A stretch of 64,000 nucleotides of DNA, from NCBI GenBank assembly GCA_942493035.1, contig OW818666.1, positions 496,001-560,000 of the forward strand, given 5' to 3'. Source of the DNA: WRGT01 sp942493035. GTDB lineage: Bacteria; Spirochaetota; UBA4802; UBA5550. The notes under the pieces were generated by a model. The model had not been told where the DNA came from, did not search any database, and saw only the letters and a list, made by a program, of their open reading frames with translations. Made by a program: the position numbers and the translations under genes. Positions 54,273 to 63,153 of this stretch are shown one piece after another. The first letter of the stretch is position 1; every line of letters begins with the position of its first letter.

Positions 54273-55138
54273 TTATATGTTCTTATTGTAAGAATGAAAT
54301 TTTAAATGCTGATTTTTTATGCAACAATTGTAACAATGGTCCATTAGTAATTGACGATATTGTAATTTTTAATCCAGAGATGGATGAAAAATGTAATGAT
54401 TATGATTCATCTGGACTTGATGTCTTACACAAAGTTGAGAATTCTCATTTCTGGTTTCTTCAACGTAAAAAAGTTATTAAATATTTTTTTAACAGATATG
54501 TTTCAAAAGTTGATAAGGTAATTGAGATTGGATCAGGCACCGGAAATGTAACAATAATGCTGAAAGATGATGGTTATGATATTGCGGCCGGTGAAATACA
54601 TACAGCAGGTTTAAAATATGCTCAAGCCTATGGTGTTTTAAAATGTTATCAATTTGATTTATTTAAAATACCTTTTATAAATGAATTTGATACCATTTGT
54701 ATGTTTGATGTGCTGGAACATCTTGAATATGAAAAGGAAGCACTTAATAATATTTCAAAATCATTAACAGAAAATGGTAAATTAATTCTTACTGTGCCTG
54801 CCTATAATGTTTTATGGAATAGAGATGATGCAATAGCATTTCATAAGCGTAGATATACAAAACATCACTTAAATAAAACATTGATTGAGAATGGTTTTGA
54901 GATTATTGAATCTAAATATTTTTTTGCATCTATTCTTCCTCTGCTATTATTAAGAAGATTTCTAAATAAAGATGATGGAAGCCAAATAAAAAGTGATGAG
55001 TCTACAATGGATGTGAAACAGCCATTTTTTATAAATTCAATGCTTAATTTTATATTATCAATTGAGTTTATATTTTTTAAATTATTACCAATACCATTTG
55101 GTGGAAGTATTATAGTAGTTGCAAGGAAGATAGTATGA
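54269..55138 (+). CDS. Class I SAM methyltransferase with zinc-ribbon-like N-terminus
   Basis: A 289-residue protein. The N-terminus has two CXXC pairs (ICSYCKNEI and FLCNNCNN, about 3-25). A methyltransferase fold follows with VIEIGSGTGNVTIML (about 85-100) and CMFDVLEHLEYEKEAL. Its C-terminus may touch the membrane (hydrophobic segment near 250-280). The substrate is probably a sugar or lipid intermediate. It overlaps both neighbours with ATGA. Confidence 0.82.
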   Translation: MIICSYCKNEILNADFLCNNCNNGPLVIDDIVIFNPEMDEKCNDYDSSGLDVLHKVENSHFWFLQRKKVIKYFFNRYVSKVDKVIEIGSGTGNVTIMLKDDGYDIAAGEIHTAGLKYAQAYGVLKCYQFDLFKIPFINEFDTICMFDVLEHLEYEKEALNNISKSLTENGKLILTVPAYNVLWNRDDAIAFHKRRYTKHHLNKTLIENGFEIIESKYFFASILPLLLLRRFLNKDDGSQIKSDESTMDVKQPFFINSMLNFILSIEFIFFKLLPIPFGGSIIVVARKIV

Positions 55139-56271
55139 TACCATTTAATGTACCCTGTTTTACTGGTAAAGAAGAACTGTATATTTCGCAGGTTATAAAA
55201 AATAAAAAATTTTCCGGTGATGGTGAGTTTACACTTAAATGTCATCAATGGTTTAATAGTACTCTGGGTTGTAAGAAATCTTTATTAACTACTTCCGGAA
55301 CTCACTCTCTTGAAATGGCAGCAATGCTTGCCAATATACAGCCGGGTGATGAAGTAATAATGCCATCTTTTACTTTTACCTCTACTGCAAATGCTTTTGT
55401 TCTTCGTGGTGCAAAAATTGTATTTGTAGATATACGCCCTGATACAATGAATATTGATGAAAAATTAATTGAAGCAACCATTACTGAGAAAACAAAGGCA
55501 ATCGTACCTGTTCATTATGCAGGCGTTGCATGTGAGATGGATATTATAATGGAAATTGCTCGCAGACATAATCTGCTTGTAATAGAAGATGCGGCTCAAG
55601 CTATACTTAGCACATATAAAGGGAGGCCTCTTGGTACTATTGGCCATTTCGGTTGTTTGAGTTTTCATGAAACTAAAAATATTCATTGTGGAGAGGGAGG
55701 TGCTTTATTAATAAATGATGAAAATTATATTGAGTGTGCAGAGATTATTCGAGAAAAGGGTACTAACCGTTCTAGGTTTTGGCGGGGAGAAATTGATAAA
55801 TATAGTTGGGTTGATCAGGGGTCTTCATATTTGCCAAGTGAATTAAATGCTGCTTTCTTATTCGCACAACTTGAACAATCGGTTGATATTATTCAGGATA
55901 GAATTAATTCGTTTAATTGCTATTATCAGGGATTTTTGGATTTAGAAAATCAAAATAAAATAGAATTACCAAGTGCGCAGTCTATCCTATATGCTAAAAG
56001 TAATGGTCATATTTTTTATTTAAAAACAGCAGATATTGAAGAGAGAAGCAGGTTGATGAAGTATTTGAATCACTATAAGGTAAGTTCTGTTTTTCACTAC
56101 ATCCCTTTACACAGTTCACAAGCAGGACTAAAATTTGGCACATTTGCAGGTTATGATATTTATACAACAAAAGATAGTGAAAGATTGTTGAGATTACCAT
56201 TATATTATGGTATCGATTATGATACCCAACTCTATATAATAAATATCGTTGCTAAATTTTATACTGAATGA
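55135..56271 (+). CDS. wecE: dTDP-4-amino-4,6-dideoxygalactose transaminase
   Basis: A 378-residue PLP enzyme of the DegT/DnrJ/EryC1 family that follows E. coli WecE closely over its whole length: GDEVIMPSFTF, RGAKIVFVDIRPDTMNIDE, VPVHYAGVACEMD, LSFHETKN with the PLP Lys at about 181, EIIREKGTNRSRFWRGEIDKYSW, and FHYIPLHSS. It converts dTDP-4-keto-6-deoxyglucose to the 4-amino sugar (Fuc4N). The dTDP-glucose genes (rmlA, rmlB) are not in the window. The first codon overlaps the previous stop. Confidence 0.93.
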   Translation: MIPFNVPCFTGKEELYISQVIKNKKFSGDGEFTLKCHQWFNSTLGCKKSLLTTSGTHSLEMAAMLANIQPGDEVIMPSFTFTSTANAFVLRGAKIVFVDIRPDTMNIDEKLIEATITEKTKAIVPVHYAGVACEMDIIMEIARRHNLLVIEDAAQAILSTYKGRPLGTIGHFGCLSFHETKNIHCGEGGALLINDENYIECAEIIREKGTNRSRFWRGEIDKYSWVDQGSSYLPSELNAAFLFAQLEQSVDIIQDRINSFNCYYQGFLDLENQNKIELPSAQSILYAKSNGHIFYLKTADIEERSRLMKYLNHYKVSSVFHYIPLHSSQAGLKFGTFAGYDIYTTKDSERLLRLPLYYGIDYDTQLYIINIVAKFYTE

Positions 56272-56351
56272 TTCATTGACAAAAGAAATTGCGAGATTAA
56301 TTGATTTTTAATTATTTAAGATAATTTGAATATTTATAATCATGGTGATTA

Positions 56352-57314
56352 ATGAAAACCTTATTTGTAAAATATAACAGGGAAAGGATTACGTATTTCC
56401 AGACTGTGACCAAAATATTGCAGGATGATTGTGGTTTCACCTTTGCAGTTAAAGAACCTCTGTCCGCAAAAGCTGCAAATCATATAAAGGCGATATATAG
56501 TAATTATCATATGTTAAGTACAAAATATGATATTAAGCTCTGTCGTCCTTTATTAACTGATAATGGCATCCAATTTGAAATGGCCAAAGGTGAATCTTTA
56601 GAAAGTCTTCTCATTAAGGCTTTATCTGATGATGATGAGGTAGACGCGATAAATATTATTAATATTTATCTTGAATATCTCAATAAACTTGTGGGCAAGC
56701 GCAATATTGTTTTTAAACCATGTGGCAATTTCAGAGAAATTTTTGGCGAATGGAATTATACAGGAACTGAAGATGTTATTGAAATTGCTAACGTTGATTT
56801 AATATTATCAAATTTATTTTTATATAAAAAAGAATTGACCCAGATTGATTATGAATGGGTCTTTGATTTTCCAATTCCAAAAAGCTTCATAATATGGCGT
56901 ACTTTTCACCTTTTCTTCAATTGTCATCAAGAATTTGTAGACACCGTAATATTTCAAAAAATAGTAAAATGTATTATTCCGGATTATTTTAGTAATCAAT
57001 TTTCATCAAATGATCAAAATTTTTATAGGTATGTTTTCGGAGAAAGTTTTTCATACATCTTAAATAAAAATATACTAAAGCCTGGAATTTTGATAATATC
57101 CGAATTGAGTCAGACAAAGAGTGAATTGAGTCAGACAAAGAGTGAATTGAGTCAGACACAAAGTGAGTTGAGTCAGACACGGGATGAACTGAGTCATGTT
57201 ATTGATAGCAGGACTTGGAAGTGGGGAAATAAAATCGCCGATTTATTACGGTTTATTGTGCCGCCGAATACAATAAGAAGAAAAGTTATAAAGAAAATGC
57301 TGCTTATTAAATAA
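56352..57314 (+). CDS. Kinase-like protein with heptad coiled coil (WbdD C-half-like)
   Basis: A 320-residue protein. The opening segment (VKYNRERITYFQTVTKIL ... FAVKEPLSAKAANHI) looks like the N-lobe found after methyltransferase domains in polysaccharide-cluster fusion proteins. A kinase-like catalytic loop is suggested by VDLILSN (about 148-154) and IDYEW (about 165). Residues about 250-285 are a strict heptad repeat (SELSQTK) encoded by 21-bp tandem repeats. The tail ends SRTWKWGNKIADLLRFIVP with a basic membrane-seeking end. In WbdD a kinase followed by a coiled coil caps the chain and sets its length; this could be the separated second half of such an enzyme. Function is inferred. Confidence 0.6.
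   Translation: MKTLFVKYNRERITYFQTVTKILQDDCGFTFAVKEPLSAKAANHIKAIYSNYHMLSTKYDIKLCRPLLTDNGIQFEMAKGESLESLLIKALSDDDEVDAINIINIYLEYLNKLVGKRNIVFKPCGNFREIFGEWNYTGTEDVIEIANVDLILSNLFLYKKELTQIDYEWVFDFPIPKSFIIWRTFHLFFNCHQEFVDTVIFQKIVKCIIPDYFSNQFSSNDQNFYRYVFGESFSYILNKNILKPGILIISELSQTKSELSQTKSELSQTQSELSQTRDELSHVIDSRTWKWGNKIADLLRFIVPPNTIRRKVIKKMLLIK
57102..57206 (+). repeat. In-frame 21-bp tandem repeat (heptad coding)
   Basis: Two identical copies of a 21-bp unit encoding one heptad (57102-57122, 57123-57143), then units with few changes at 57144 and 57165 and a fading unit at 57186. The repeat is inside the kinase-like gene; whole units change the coiled-coil length without breaking the frame. Confidence 0.9.
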
Positions 57315-57848
57315 TAGTAAATGAAGTTATTATAACCACCCGTTAGTTTTTAATACTAAATAATACTTTGCAAAATTAAAGAGATCGGTTAAGAAAATAT
57401 ATGTCTGACATATATTACAGTCATGTCCCTAATATATGGGTATCCGTCATATTAACCCGGTAATTTTAATCATTTCTGGAGTTAAATTACACGGCATGAG
57501 ATTTTTGATATCTTCACCAGATTCTGCATATGGTACCTTTGTGAAAATATAATGCAGATAATTATATACATTCAGATTATTATCCTTTGCCATTCAACAA
57601 GAGAGTAAAGAACAGCATTTGACCTTGCACCGAATCACTTTTTAAAATATATACAAGGATATTTAAAATCTTTTAATTTCCTTGAAGAATCTGGTATGAC
57701 TCCGAAATTCGAAACATTGATATAGGGAAAAACTCTTTCAAGAATAACCTCAATTCAAGTTTGAAGTGCAAAGGATTTAAAATAGTAGCCTCATGAGAAA
57801 TCTCCCCATAGGATTGTGTCGACCAAAACCCAATCCAGGAGATAACCC
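57315..57848. other. Intergenic region with IS66 remnant and IS30 left end
   Basis: Holds an IS66-like fragment (57447-57593) and the left end of the IS30-family element from about 57760. ATATATGTC-T-GACATATAT near 57398-57416 is a small palindrome. 57600-57750 shows nothing that I can name. Confidence 0.5.
57447..57593 (-). pseudogene. IS66 transposase C-terminal remnant
   Basis: A 48-codon minus-strand fragment ending at a stop reads VYNYLHYIFTKVPYAESGED then IKNLMPCNLTPEMI, the typical end of IS66 TnpC transposases (YL..IFEKLPYAKT..D...LLPWN pattern). An in-frame stop lies just upstream, and nothing of the rest was found, so it is a relic. Confidence 0.7.
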
Positions 57849-58878
57849 ATGAGGCATTATCAACAACTACAATATGAAGAAAGATTTGTCATTCAGAAAA
57901 TGATGTATTCTGGTAAAACGGATAAGGAGATTTCAGAAACAATAAATCGGAATATATCTACAGTCCGTCGTGAAAAAGAAAGAAACCGAACTCATGGTTA
58001 TCATGCCACAGAAGCACAAACTGTATTTTTAAAGAGAAAGAATTTAAGGAAGCGAAAACTGGATACAAACGGATTGCTTCGTCTTATTGTTTGTACATTT
58101 TTAATTAATGGGGATTCTCCGGAATTAATTTCACATTACTTAAAGATGATGTTTCCAGGGGATTCATCAATGAATTTATCACATGAATCAATCTATCAAT
58201 GGATATATACTCAGAAAGAAAAGAAAGGTGAAGATCTTTTCAATCAATTTCTATTTACAAAACAGAAGAAACGCCAAAATCGCTCAAATACCTATAAAAG
58301 CAGGAGGAAAGATACTACCAAAAAGAGTATCCATGATCGTCCAGCAGAAGCAAATGATAAAAGTGAAATTGGTCATCTTGAAGGTGACCTTATTGTAAGC
58401 TCTGGTAATGATTCTTATCTTCTTACTCTTGTTGAAAGAAAATCAGTATTTACTTGGGGTATCAAACTACCGTCAAAGGATGCAGAAACTGTAACACGTG
58501 GAATAACTGAAGCGATTGGCAATTTACCTGTTGGCTTTGTTAAAACTATTACCTTTGATAACGGTTCAGAATTTTGCATGCATCAGACTATTGAAAAAGC
58601 TCTTGGATGTAGAGTATATTTTGCTGATCCATATTCATCATGGCAAAGAGGGCTTAATGAACATATAAATGGGCGTATCAGGTACTATCTTCCTAAGAAA
58701 AAAAGCTTTGCTCATTTGACAGATGAATTTATTGATGATAGTCTTTTTTCTATAAATGCAAGGCCGAGAAAATCTCGTGGCTGGATATCTCCTGCTGATA
58801 TTTTAAACTCACATATTGTTGCACTTCATCCTTGAATTGAGGGACTCAAAATCTAATTTAGTCCTTGCACAATTTTGA
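57760..58878 (+). mobile_element. IS30-family insertion sequence, apparently complete
   Basis: A full transposase gene is framed by imperfect inverted ends: GTGCAAAGGATTTAAAATAG at the left (57766-57785) and the complement of GTGCAAGGACTAAATTAG at the right (about 58854-58871). The exact ends and the short target duplication could not be fixed by eye. Confidence 0.8.
57849..58835 (+). CDS. IS30-family transposase
   Basis: A 328-residue DDE transposase. The N-terminal HTH (RFVIQKMMYSGKTDKEISETINRNISTVRRE) and the rve core are present with Asp in GHLEGDLI, Asp in TFDNGSEF and Glu in LNEHINGRIR. The length is normal for IS30. It has AGGAG upstream of the ATG. No frameshift is seen. Confidence 0.93.
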   Translation: MRHYQQLQYEERFVIQKMMYSGKTDKEISETINRNISTVRREKERNRTHGYHATEAQTVFLKRKNLRKRKLDTNGLLRLIVCTFLINGDSPELISHYLKMMFPGDSSMNLSHESIYQWIYTQKEKKGEDLFNQFLFTKQKKRQNRSNTYKSRRKDTTKKSIHDRPAEANDKSEIGHLEGDLIVSSGNDSYLLTLVERKSVFTWGIKLPSKDAETVTRGITEAIGNLPVGFVKTITFDNGSEFCMHQTIEKALGCRVYFADPYSSWQRGLNEHINGRIRYYLPKKKSFAHLTDEFIDDSLFSINARPRKSRGWISPADILNSHIVALHP

Positions 58879-58925
58879 GGAATATGACGTAAATTTCTGA
58901 CATGTTAACTCCGTTCGTATACTAC

Positions 58926-59990
58926 TTAAAAACTGCGGACAGCACGAACATTCATCTTGGTGGTTTTATAAGTGCTGCTCACAACGCCGCCGTTCTGGAA
59001 CCATGCGAGATCTCCGTAGTAGTCGGATGAACTCCAATAGCTGCTGTCTACAGCGAAATTGCCGACAGGTATAAGAGGATTACCATATCCATCCAAACCG
59101 TATGCCAAGTTTTGTAACATAACCGCAAGTTCAAATCGTGATGGTAAAAACCAATCATCATAAATAACTCCATTAATAATAGTATAATCTGCGCAAATTT
59201 TAGCGGCACTTGTGGTATGTCCTATTTGATTTATAATGTTAATAGTATTCAAGGCACCTGTCCCTATATCAAATGATGTATTTGCCAAAGCATATGTAAC
59301 ATTGCTAAATGCACTATTGGAACTCTGATCTATTGGTGCAGCTTCCAGATACCTCCAACCGTTTGAATAACTCCATTTATCGTAGAAAATCAGGCCGCCA
59401 GCAGGACCAATATCTCTCAGGGTATAAGGCAACCATATTGCATATAACATTACATTTGAGTTTCCCATGACAAATGTTTGAGATTGTGAATACACAACCC
59501 CGTTCCCATCAATCCATCCGGCAAATTTATAAGATACTCCTGAGACATTTACTTTTAACAGATATCCGGTATTGTCTAATACTGAAACAGTCGCCCCTTG
59601 TTCGTAGTTTGTATAATCAACAGGAACTGTGCCGGCGGTATTTCCGTTGGCGTCATAGGTTACAGTATATATTACAGTCCACTTCGCATAAAGTATAACA
59701 TTTGCAGATCCAATGATAAAGGACTGTCCACTAGTATATGACTCCCCATTTCCATCGGATTGAGTATTCCATCCGGAAAAGGTATGTCCAGATTTAACAA
59801 GATTTCCTGAATTGTCTAATACTGAAACTGTCGCCCCTTGTTCGTAGTTTGTATAATCAACAGGAACTGTGCCGGAGGTATTTCCGTTTCCGTTATAAGT
59901 TACAATAAAAAAATTATCTCTCGATGCATCATTGCATGAAATAAGTAAAAGACTAATTATGAGAAATATATAAAAAATTATTTTTTTCAT
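58926..59990 (-). CDS. Lipoprotein with two InlB-type repeats and Lcl/DUF1566-like domain
   Basis: A 354-residue lipoprotein (LLISCND, Cys about 19). Two Listeria-Bacteroides (InlB B) repeats cover about 28-105 and 108-185 (VTYNGNGNTSGTVPVDY ... FSGWNTQSDGNG and VTYDANGNTAGTVPVDY). The C-terminal part (about 190-354; GPAGGLIFYDK, DWFLPSRFELAVML, YWSSSDY, MNVRAVRSF) is like DUF1566/Lcl domains. This combination is frequent in treponemes and other spirochaetes. It is probably surface-exposed. The two repeats share long identical DNA, suggesting recent duplication or conversion. Confidence 0.85.
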   Translation of the reverse strand: MKKIIFYIFLIISLLLISCNDASRDNFFIVTYNGNGNTSGTVPVDYTNYEQGATVSVLDNSGNLVKSGHTFSGWNTQSDGNGESYTSGQSFIIGSANVILYAKWTVIYTVTYDANGNTAGTVPVDYTNYEQGATVSVLDNTGYLLKVNVSGVSYKFAGWIDGNGVVYSQSQTFVMGNSNVMLYAIWLPYTLRDIGPAGGLIFYDKWSYSNGWRYLEAAPIDQSSNSAFSNVTYALANTSFDIGTGALNTINIINQIGHTTSAAKICADYTIINGVIYDDWFLPSRFELAVMLQNLAYGLDGYGNPLIPVGNFAVDSSYWSSSDYYGDLAWFQNGGVVSSTYKTTKMNVRAVRSF

Positions 59991-60285
59991 AAGTTTTCCT
60001 CTCCTCTAGAACTGGTTAATGAACAAACCTCATTCATTGCAGAGATATAATATATAGAATGAACCATTATTGTTCCCTGCATTTATAGTTCGAACCATAT
60101 TTAAATTAAAAGTATGGAACTCTTAAGTCCGAGTCAAATGTTTTTATTGATGCGCTTGAATTCAGGTTATAAAATTAAAAAAGAGCGGCAATTGTCTTGA
60201 CATTTACTGCGAATTTTTGTTTTTGATTGTTTATGTCTGTTTTACCTTAACATTTAAAAAAAAGTGACATTTTCAGGGGAATTGT

Positions 60286-61365
60286 ATGGCAGTTTTTAAT
60301 CCATTGGTAAGTATAGTTATTCCGGTATATAACGGGTCCAATTTTTTGCGCGAGGCAATCGAAAGCGCGCTTGCACAGACCTATCAAAATCTCGAAATTA
60401 TTGTTGTTAATGACGGTTCGACGGATGATACCGAAAGCATTGCGCTTTCGTTTGGAGATAAAATCCGCTACTTTTCTAAAAAGAACGGCGGTACTTCCAC
60501 AGCGCTGAATATGGGCATAGAGAATATGCTCGGTGAGTATTTTTCCTGGCTAAGCCATGACGACTTGTATTATCCTCAAAAAATCGCGCGCTCTGTGGAA
60601 GAGCTATCTAAGTTGGAGAATAAAGACACTATTATAATCTCCGATGTGGATGGCATGACTGATTACACCAGAACCTTCCCAAGCGCTGAGTATCAGAAGC
60701 ATAGAGATGCATTTCCAACGAGAAATTCTTCCTATTTGTATCCTGTTGTTTACAATAAAACACATGGCTGCACCCATCTGATTTCTAAAAAGATTTTTGA
60801 AACAGTAGGATTGTTTGAAGTAACATCATTGGTCGCCCATGATTTCGAGTTTTATTACAGAGCGTTTTCAAAATATCCACACCACTACATAGACGAAGTG
60901 CTGATTACAGCGCGTGAGTCCTCAAGCAGACAAGGCAGACGGTCTCATACTCGTGGAAATATTGAGTATAGCCTGCTTTATATAGACATTTTAGAACATC
61001 TCAGCCAAGATGAAATATTACAAATTGCTCCCAGTCTGAAAATGTTTTATCTTGATATGGAAGCCTTTTTTGCGTATGCGGATTATTCTATTGCGCTTGA
61101 TTATCTTGAGGTGATAGCAGAGGGGAAATCTATCAAAACGATACATGGAAGAAGAAATCTGATTGGAGTTCCTCTTTTGTACGTGAACGAATGCAATAGT
61201 TCCTCTGAAGCAATCGATATGTCATCGGCAGCAGTCTATACACCACCTCGCTCAATATTGCGCTATAATATCCGCGTCAGATTTGTACGGGCAATAAAGC
61301 GATATGGCCTGATTGAGACGTTTAAAATAATTTTTACGCGGCTCATAGCTAAACTCAAAAGTTGA
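60286..61365 (+). CDS. GT2 glycosyltransferase
   Basis: A 359-residue family-2 glycosyltransferase. The GT-A domain has SIVIPVYNGSNFLREAIESALAQTYQNLEIIVVNDGSTDDTESIA and the DXD-like SHDDLYYP (about 87-94). AGGGGAA precedes the ATG. Base composition and codon use (many GCG and CGC codons) differ from the AT-rich cluster to the left, suggesting separate acquisition together with the next gene. Confidence 0.92.
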   Translation: MAVFNPLVSIVIPVYNGSNFLREAIESALAQTYQNLEIIVVNDGSTDDTESIALSFGDKIRYFSKKNGGTSTALNMGIENMLGEYFSWLSHDDLYYPQKIARSVEELSKLENKDTIIISDVDGMTDYTRTFPSAEYQKHRDAFPTRNSSYLYPVVYNKTHGCTHLISKKIFETVGLFEVTSLVAHDFEFYYRAFSKYPHHYIDEVLITARESSSRQGRRSHTRGNIEYSLLYIDILEHLSQDEILQIAPSLKMFYLDMEAFFAYADYSIALDYLEVIAEGKSIKTIHGRRNLIGVPLLYVNECNSSSEAIDMSSAAVYTPPRSILRYNIRVRFVRAIKRYGLIETFKIIFTRLIAKLKS

Positions 61366-61371
61366 TATGGT

Positions 61372-62613
61372 ATGAAAAAAATTCTCTCACACATTCTGCA
61401 ATTCATTAAGTGGACTGTTAAAGCCGTTTTGCCGCGTAATACCTATGAAAAAGTGTATCGCAGGTTTTATAGGATTTTTGTTTTACACAGAAAGAATGTA
61501 AAAGTTTCTAAAATTGAAAACCTGCAACAAGGTGTAAATCTTTTTATGTACCGATTTAATAACAGCGCAGGGGTGTTAGGTCACTTGATAGAGCTTTCGT
61601 TAGAAGCTGCGGAAATACCTTACAATATTATTGATTTAAGCGCTCCTGAAAAATTCTCGTCCGATATGAAAGGCAAGCACTTATACAATACAAACCTGAT
61701 TGTTTGTCATGCGGCATCCAGAACGCCTGTAACGATGCTCTTATTCGGTATTGACCTCAAAAAGCATTATAATATTTGTTACTGGGCTTGGGAGCTGGCT
61801 GAAGTTCCTGACGAATACTGCGAATCCCTTGATATGTTCCAGGAGTTTTGGACCCTTTCCACTTTTTGCACAAACGCACTTGAGAAAAAAACAACCGTTC
61901 CTGTATTGACCATTCCGCTGTATGCCGACCCGGATATGTCTGTAATTAAGAATGGCAGGGAGTATTTCAATATCAACAAAGACGTGTTTCTGTTTATGCT
62001 GGCATACGACTGCAACAGCTTTGTGTCCCGTAAAAACCCACAGGCAGCAGTACAGGCCTTTCTGAAGGCTTTTTCACCCAAAGATAGTTTTGTGGGGATG
62101 GTAATCAAGCTGGCCTATTCTGAAAAATACAGGGAGCATATTAAGGAACTACAAAAAATGCTGGAACTCTATCCGAACATCTATTACATTGACAAATATC
62201 TTTCGGATGATGAAATGAGAACACTGATTAAAGTATCTGATACCTATGTAACACTGCACCGTTCAGAGGGTTTCGGCTTGGTTCCTATGGAAGCTATGGC
62301 GCTTGGTACACCTGTAATTTCAACTGCGTGGTCGGGCAATATGGAATATATGACACACATGAACACTGCGCTTGTTGGGTATAATATGGTGCCGGTAGCG
62401 GGACAATATGTTGGCTCAATCCCGGGCGATGGATTGGTTTGGGCTGACCCAGATATAAACGAAGCGGCTGATCATATGCGCCGCATGGTTGCTGATAAAG
62501 AATGGAGAGAAAAACTGATAACCAATGGCAAATACACAGCAAGTGAGTGCTATAATGTAACTACAATCAGTAAAGTAATGCGTAACAGGCTGGATTTTTT
62601 GAGGCTGACTTAA
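61372..62613 (+). CDS. GT4-type glycosyltransferase
   Basis: A 413-residue glycosyltransferase of the GT-B/GT4 type. The C-terminal domain has YVTLHRSEGFGLVPMEAMALGTPVISTAWSGNMEYM (about 285-320), the E-X7-E donor-site pattern. It starts six bases after the GT2 gene and shares its atypical composition, so the two are probably co-transferred and co-translated. Confidence 0.9.
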   Translation: MKKILSHILQFIKWTVKAVLPRNTYEKVYRRFYRIFVLHRKNVKVSKIENLQQGVNLFMYRFNNSAGVLGHLIELSLEAAEIPYNIIDLSAPEKFSSDMKGKHLYNTNLIVCHAASRTPVTMLLFGIDLKKHYNICYWAWELAEVPDEYCESLDMFQEFWTLSTFCTNALEKKTTVPVLTIPLYADPDMSVIKNGREYFNINKDVFLFMLAYDCNSFVSRKNPQAAVQAFLKAFSPKDSFVGMVIKLAYSEKYREHIKELQKMLELYPNIYYIDKYLSDDEMRTLIKVSDTYVTLHRSEGFGLVPMEAMALGTPVISTAWSGNMEYMTHMNTALVGYNMVPVAGQYVGSIPGDGLVWADPDINEAADHMRRMVADKEWREKLITNGKYTASECYNVTTISKVMRNRLDFLRLT

Positions 62614-63153
62614 CAGAGTAAAGCTATCAAACTACTTTCAAAGAGGTAAATAATATGAAATGGACAAATCCCGGTCACCAACTGGATTATTTGGGGACGC
62701 GATATTATAGATCAAAGAATTGATTTATCAATGGTGTCGATAGGAGATTGTCTAACACTGAAAGTCCGCATTACAGGATGTATAAATGAATAATTTAGTA
62801 TCTATTTGTGTTCCTGTTTAAAATACATCCCTTTTAAAGGCAAGTAAGTGCGCCAAATGTTACAAGTGGCGAACATGGGTACAAAGAATCAAGGGGAATC
62901 AAGCTCAAATAGCTTTATTCCGGCGAATGTTGATTTTTTTACAGGTATTTACACTTTTTATCGATGATAAATTATTGGTAAAAAAGTGTAAATGAGCTGG
63001 TTACAACCATAGCAGCAAACCAACCCTGATTAACAAAGGGAGCAAATTATTTTCAGGGTAATTCACATAAAAGACCCGGATTATAATTTTCTACCTTAAC
63101 AAATAGTTATATCAGTATTTATGAAATTCGTTAAATTTGTTGGCAGGAAATAA
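62614..63153. other. 540-bp region with broken glycan-gene fragments
   Basis: 62655-62723 encodes a short start-like peptide (MKWTNPGHQLDYLGTRYYRS) ending at TGA, similar to the start of proteins found in Firmicutes-type glycan clusters. 62786-62840 is a broken GT2 start. A 13-bp inverted repeat (ATTTACACTTTTT / AAAAAGTGTAAAT) lies at 62947-62993. No complete gene is present. Confidence 0.55.
62786..62842 (+). pseudogene. GT2 glycosyltransferase start with premature stop
   Basis: ATG at 62786 reads MNNLVSICVPV, then TAA, then in the same frame NTSLLKA. A GT2 protein would read VPVYNTSLL here, so a TAT (Tyr) to TAA change or a one-base event has broken it. The family resemblance is lost after about 19 codons, so only the very 5' end remains. 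Confidence 0.6.

Noticed and set aside
54865..55248. 127-codon minus-strand frame across the methyltransferase-wecE junction
   Set aside because: It is antisense to two well-supported overlapping genes and has no family resemblance.
57102..57206. CRISPR-like array
   Set aside because: Units are 21-bp, in-frame, contiguous and without spacers; it is a coding tandem repeat. No CRISPR or cas genes were seen elsewhere.
60197..60202. TTGACA as a -35 promoter box before the GT2 gene
   Set aside because: No acceptable -10 box is found 16-18 bases downstream. The same holds for TTGAC(A/T) words at 34148, 41405, 44153 and 45787.
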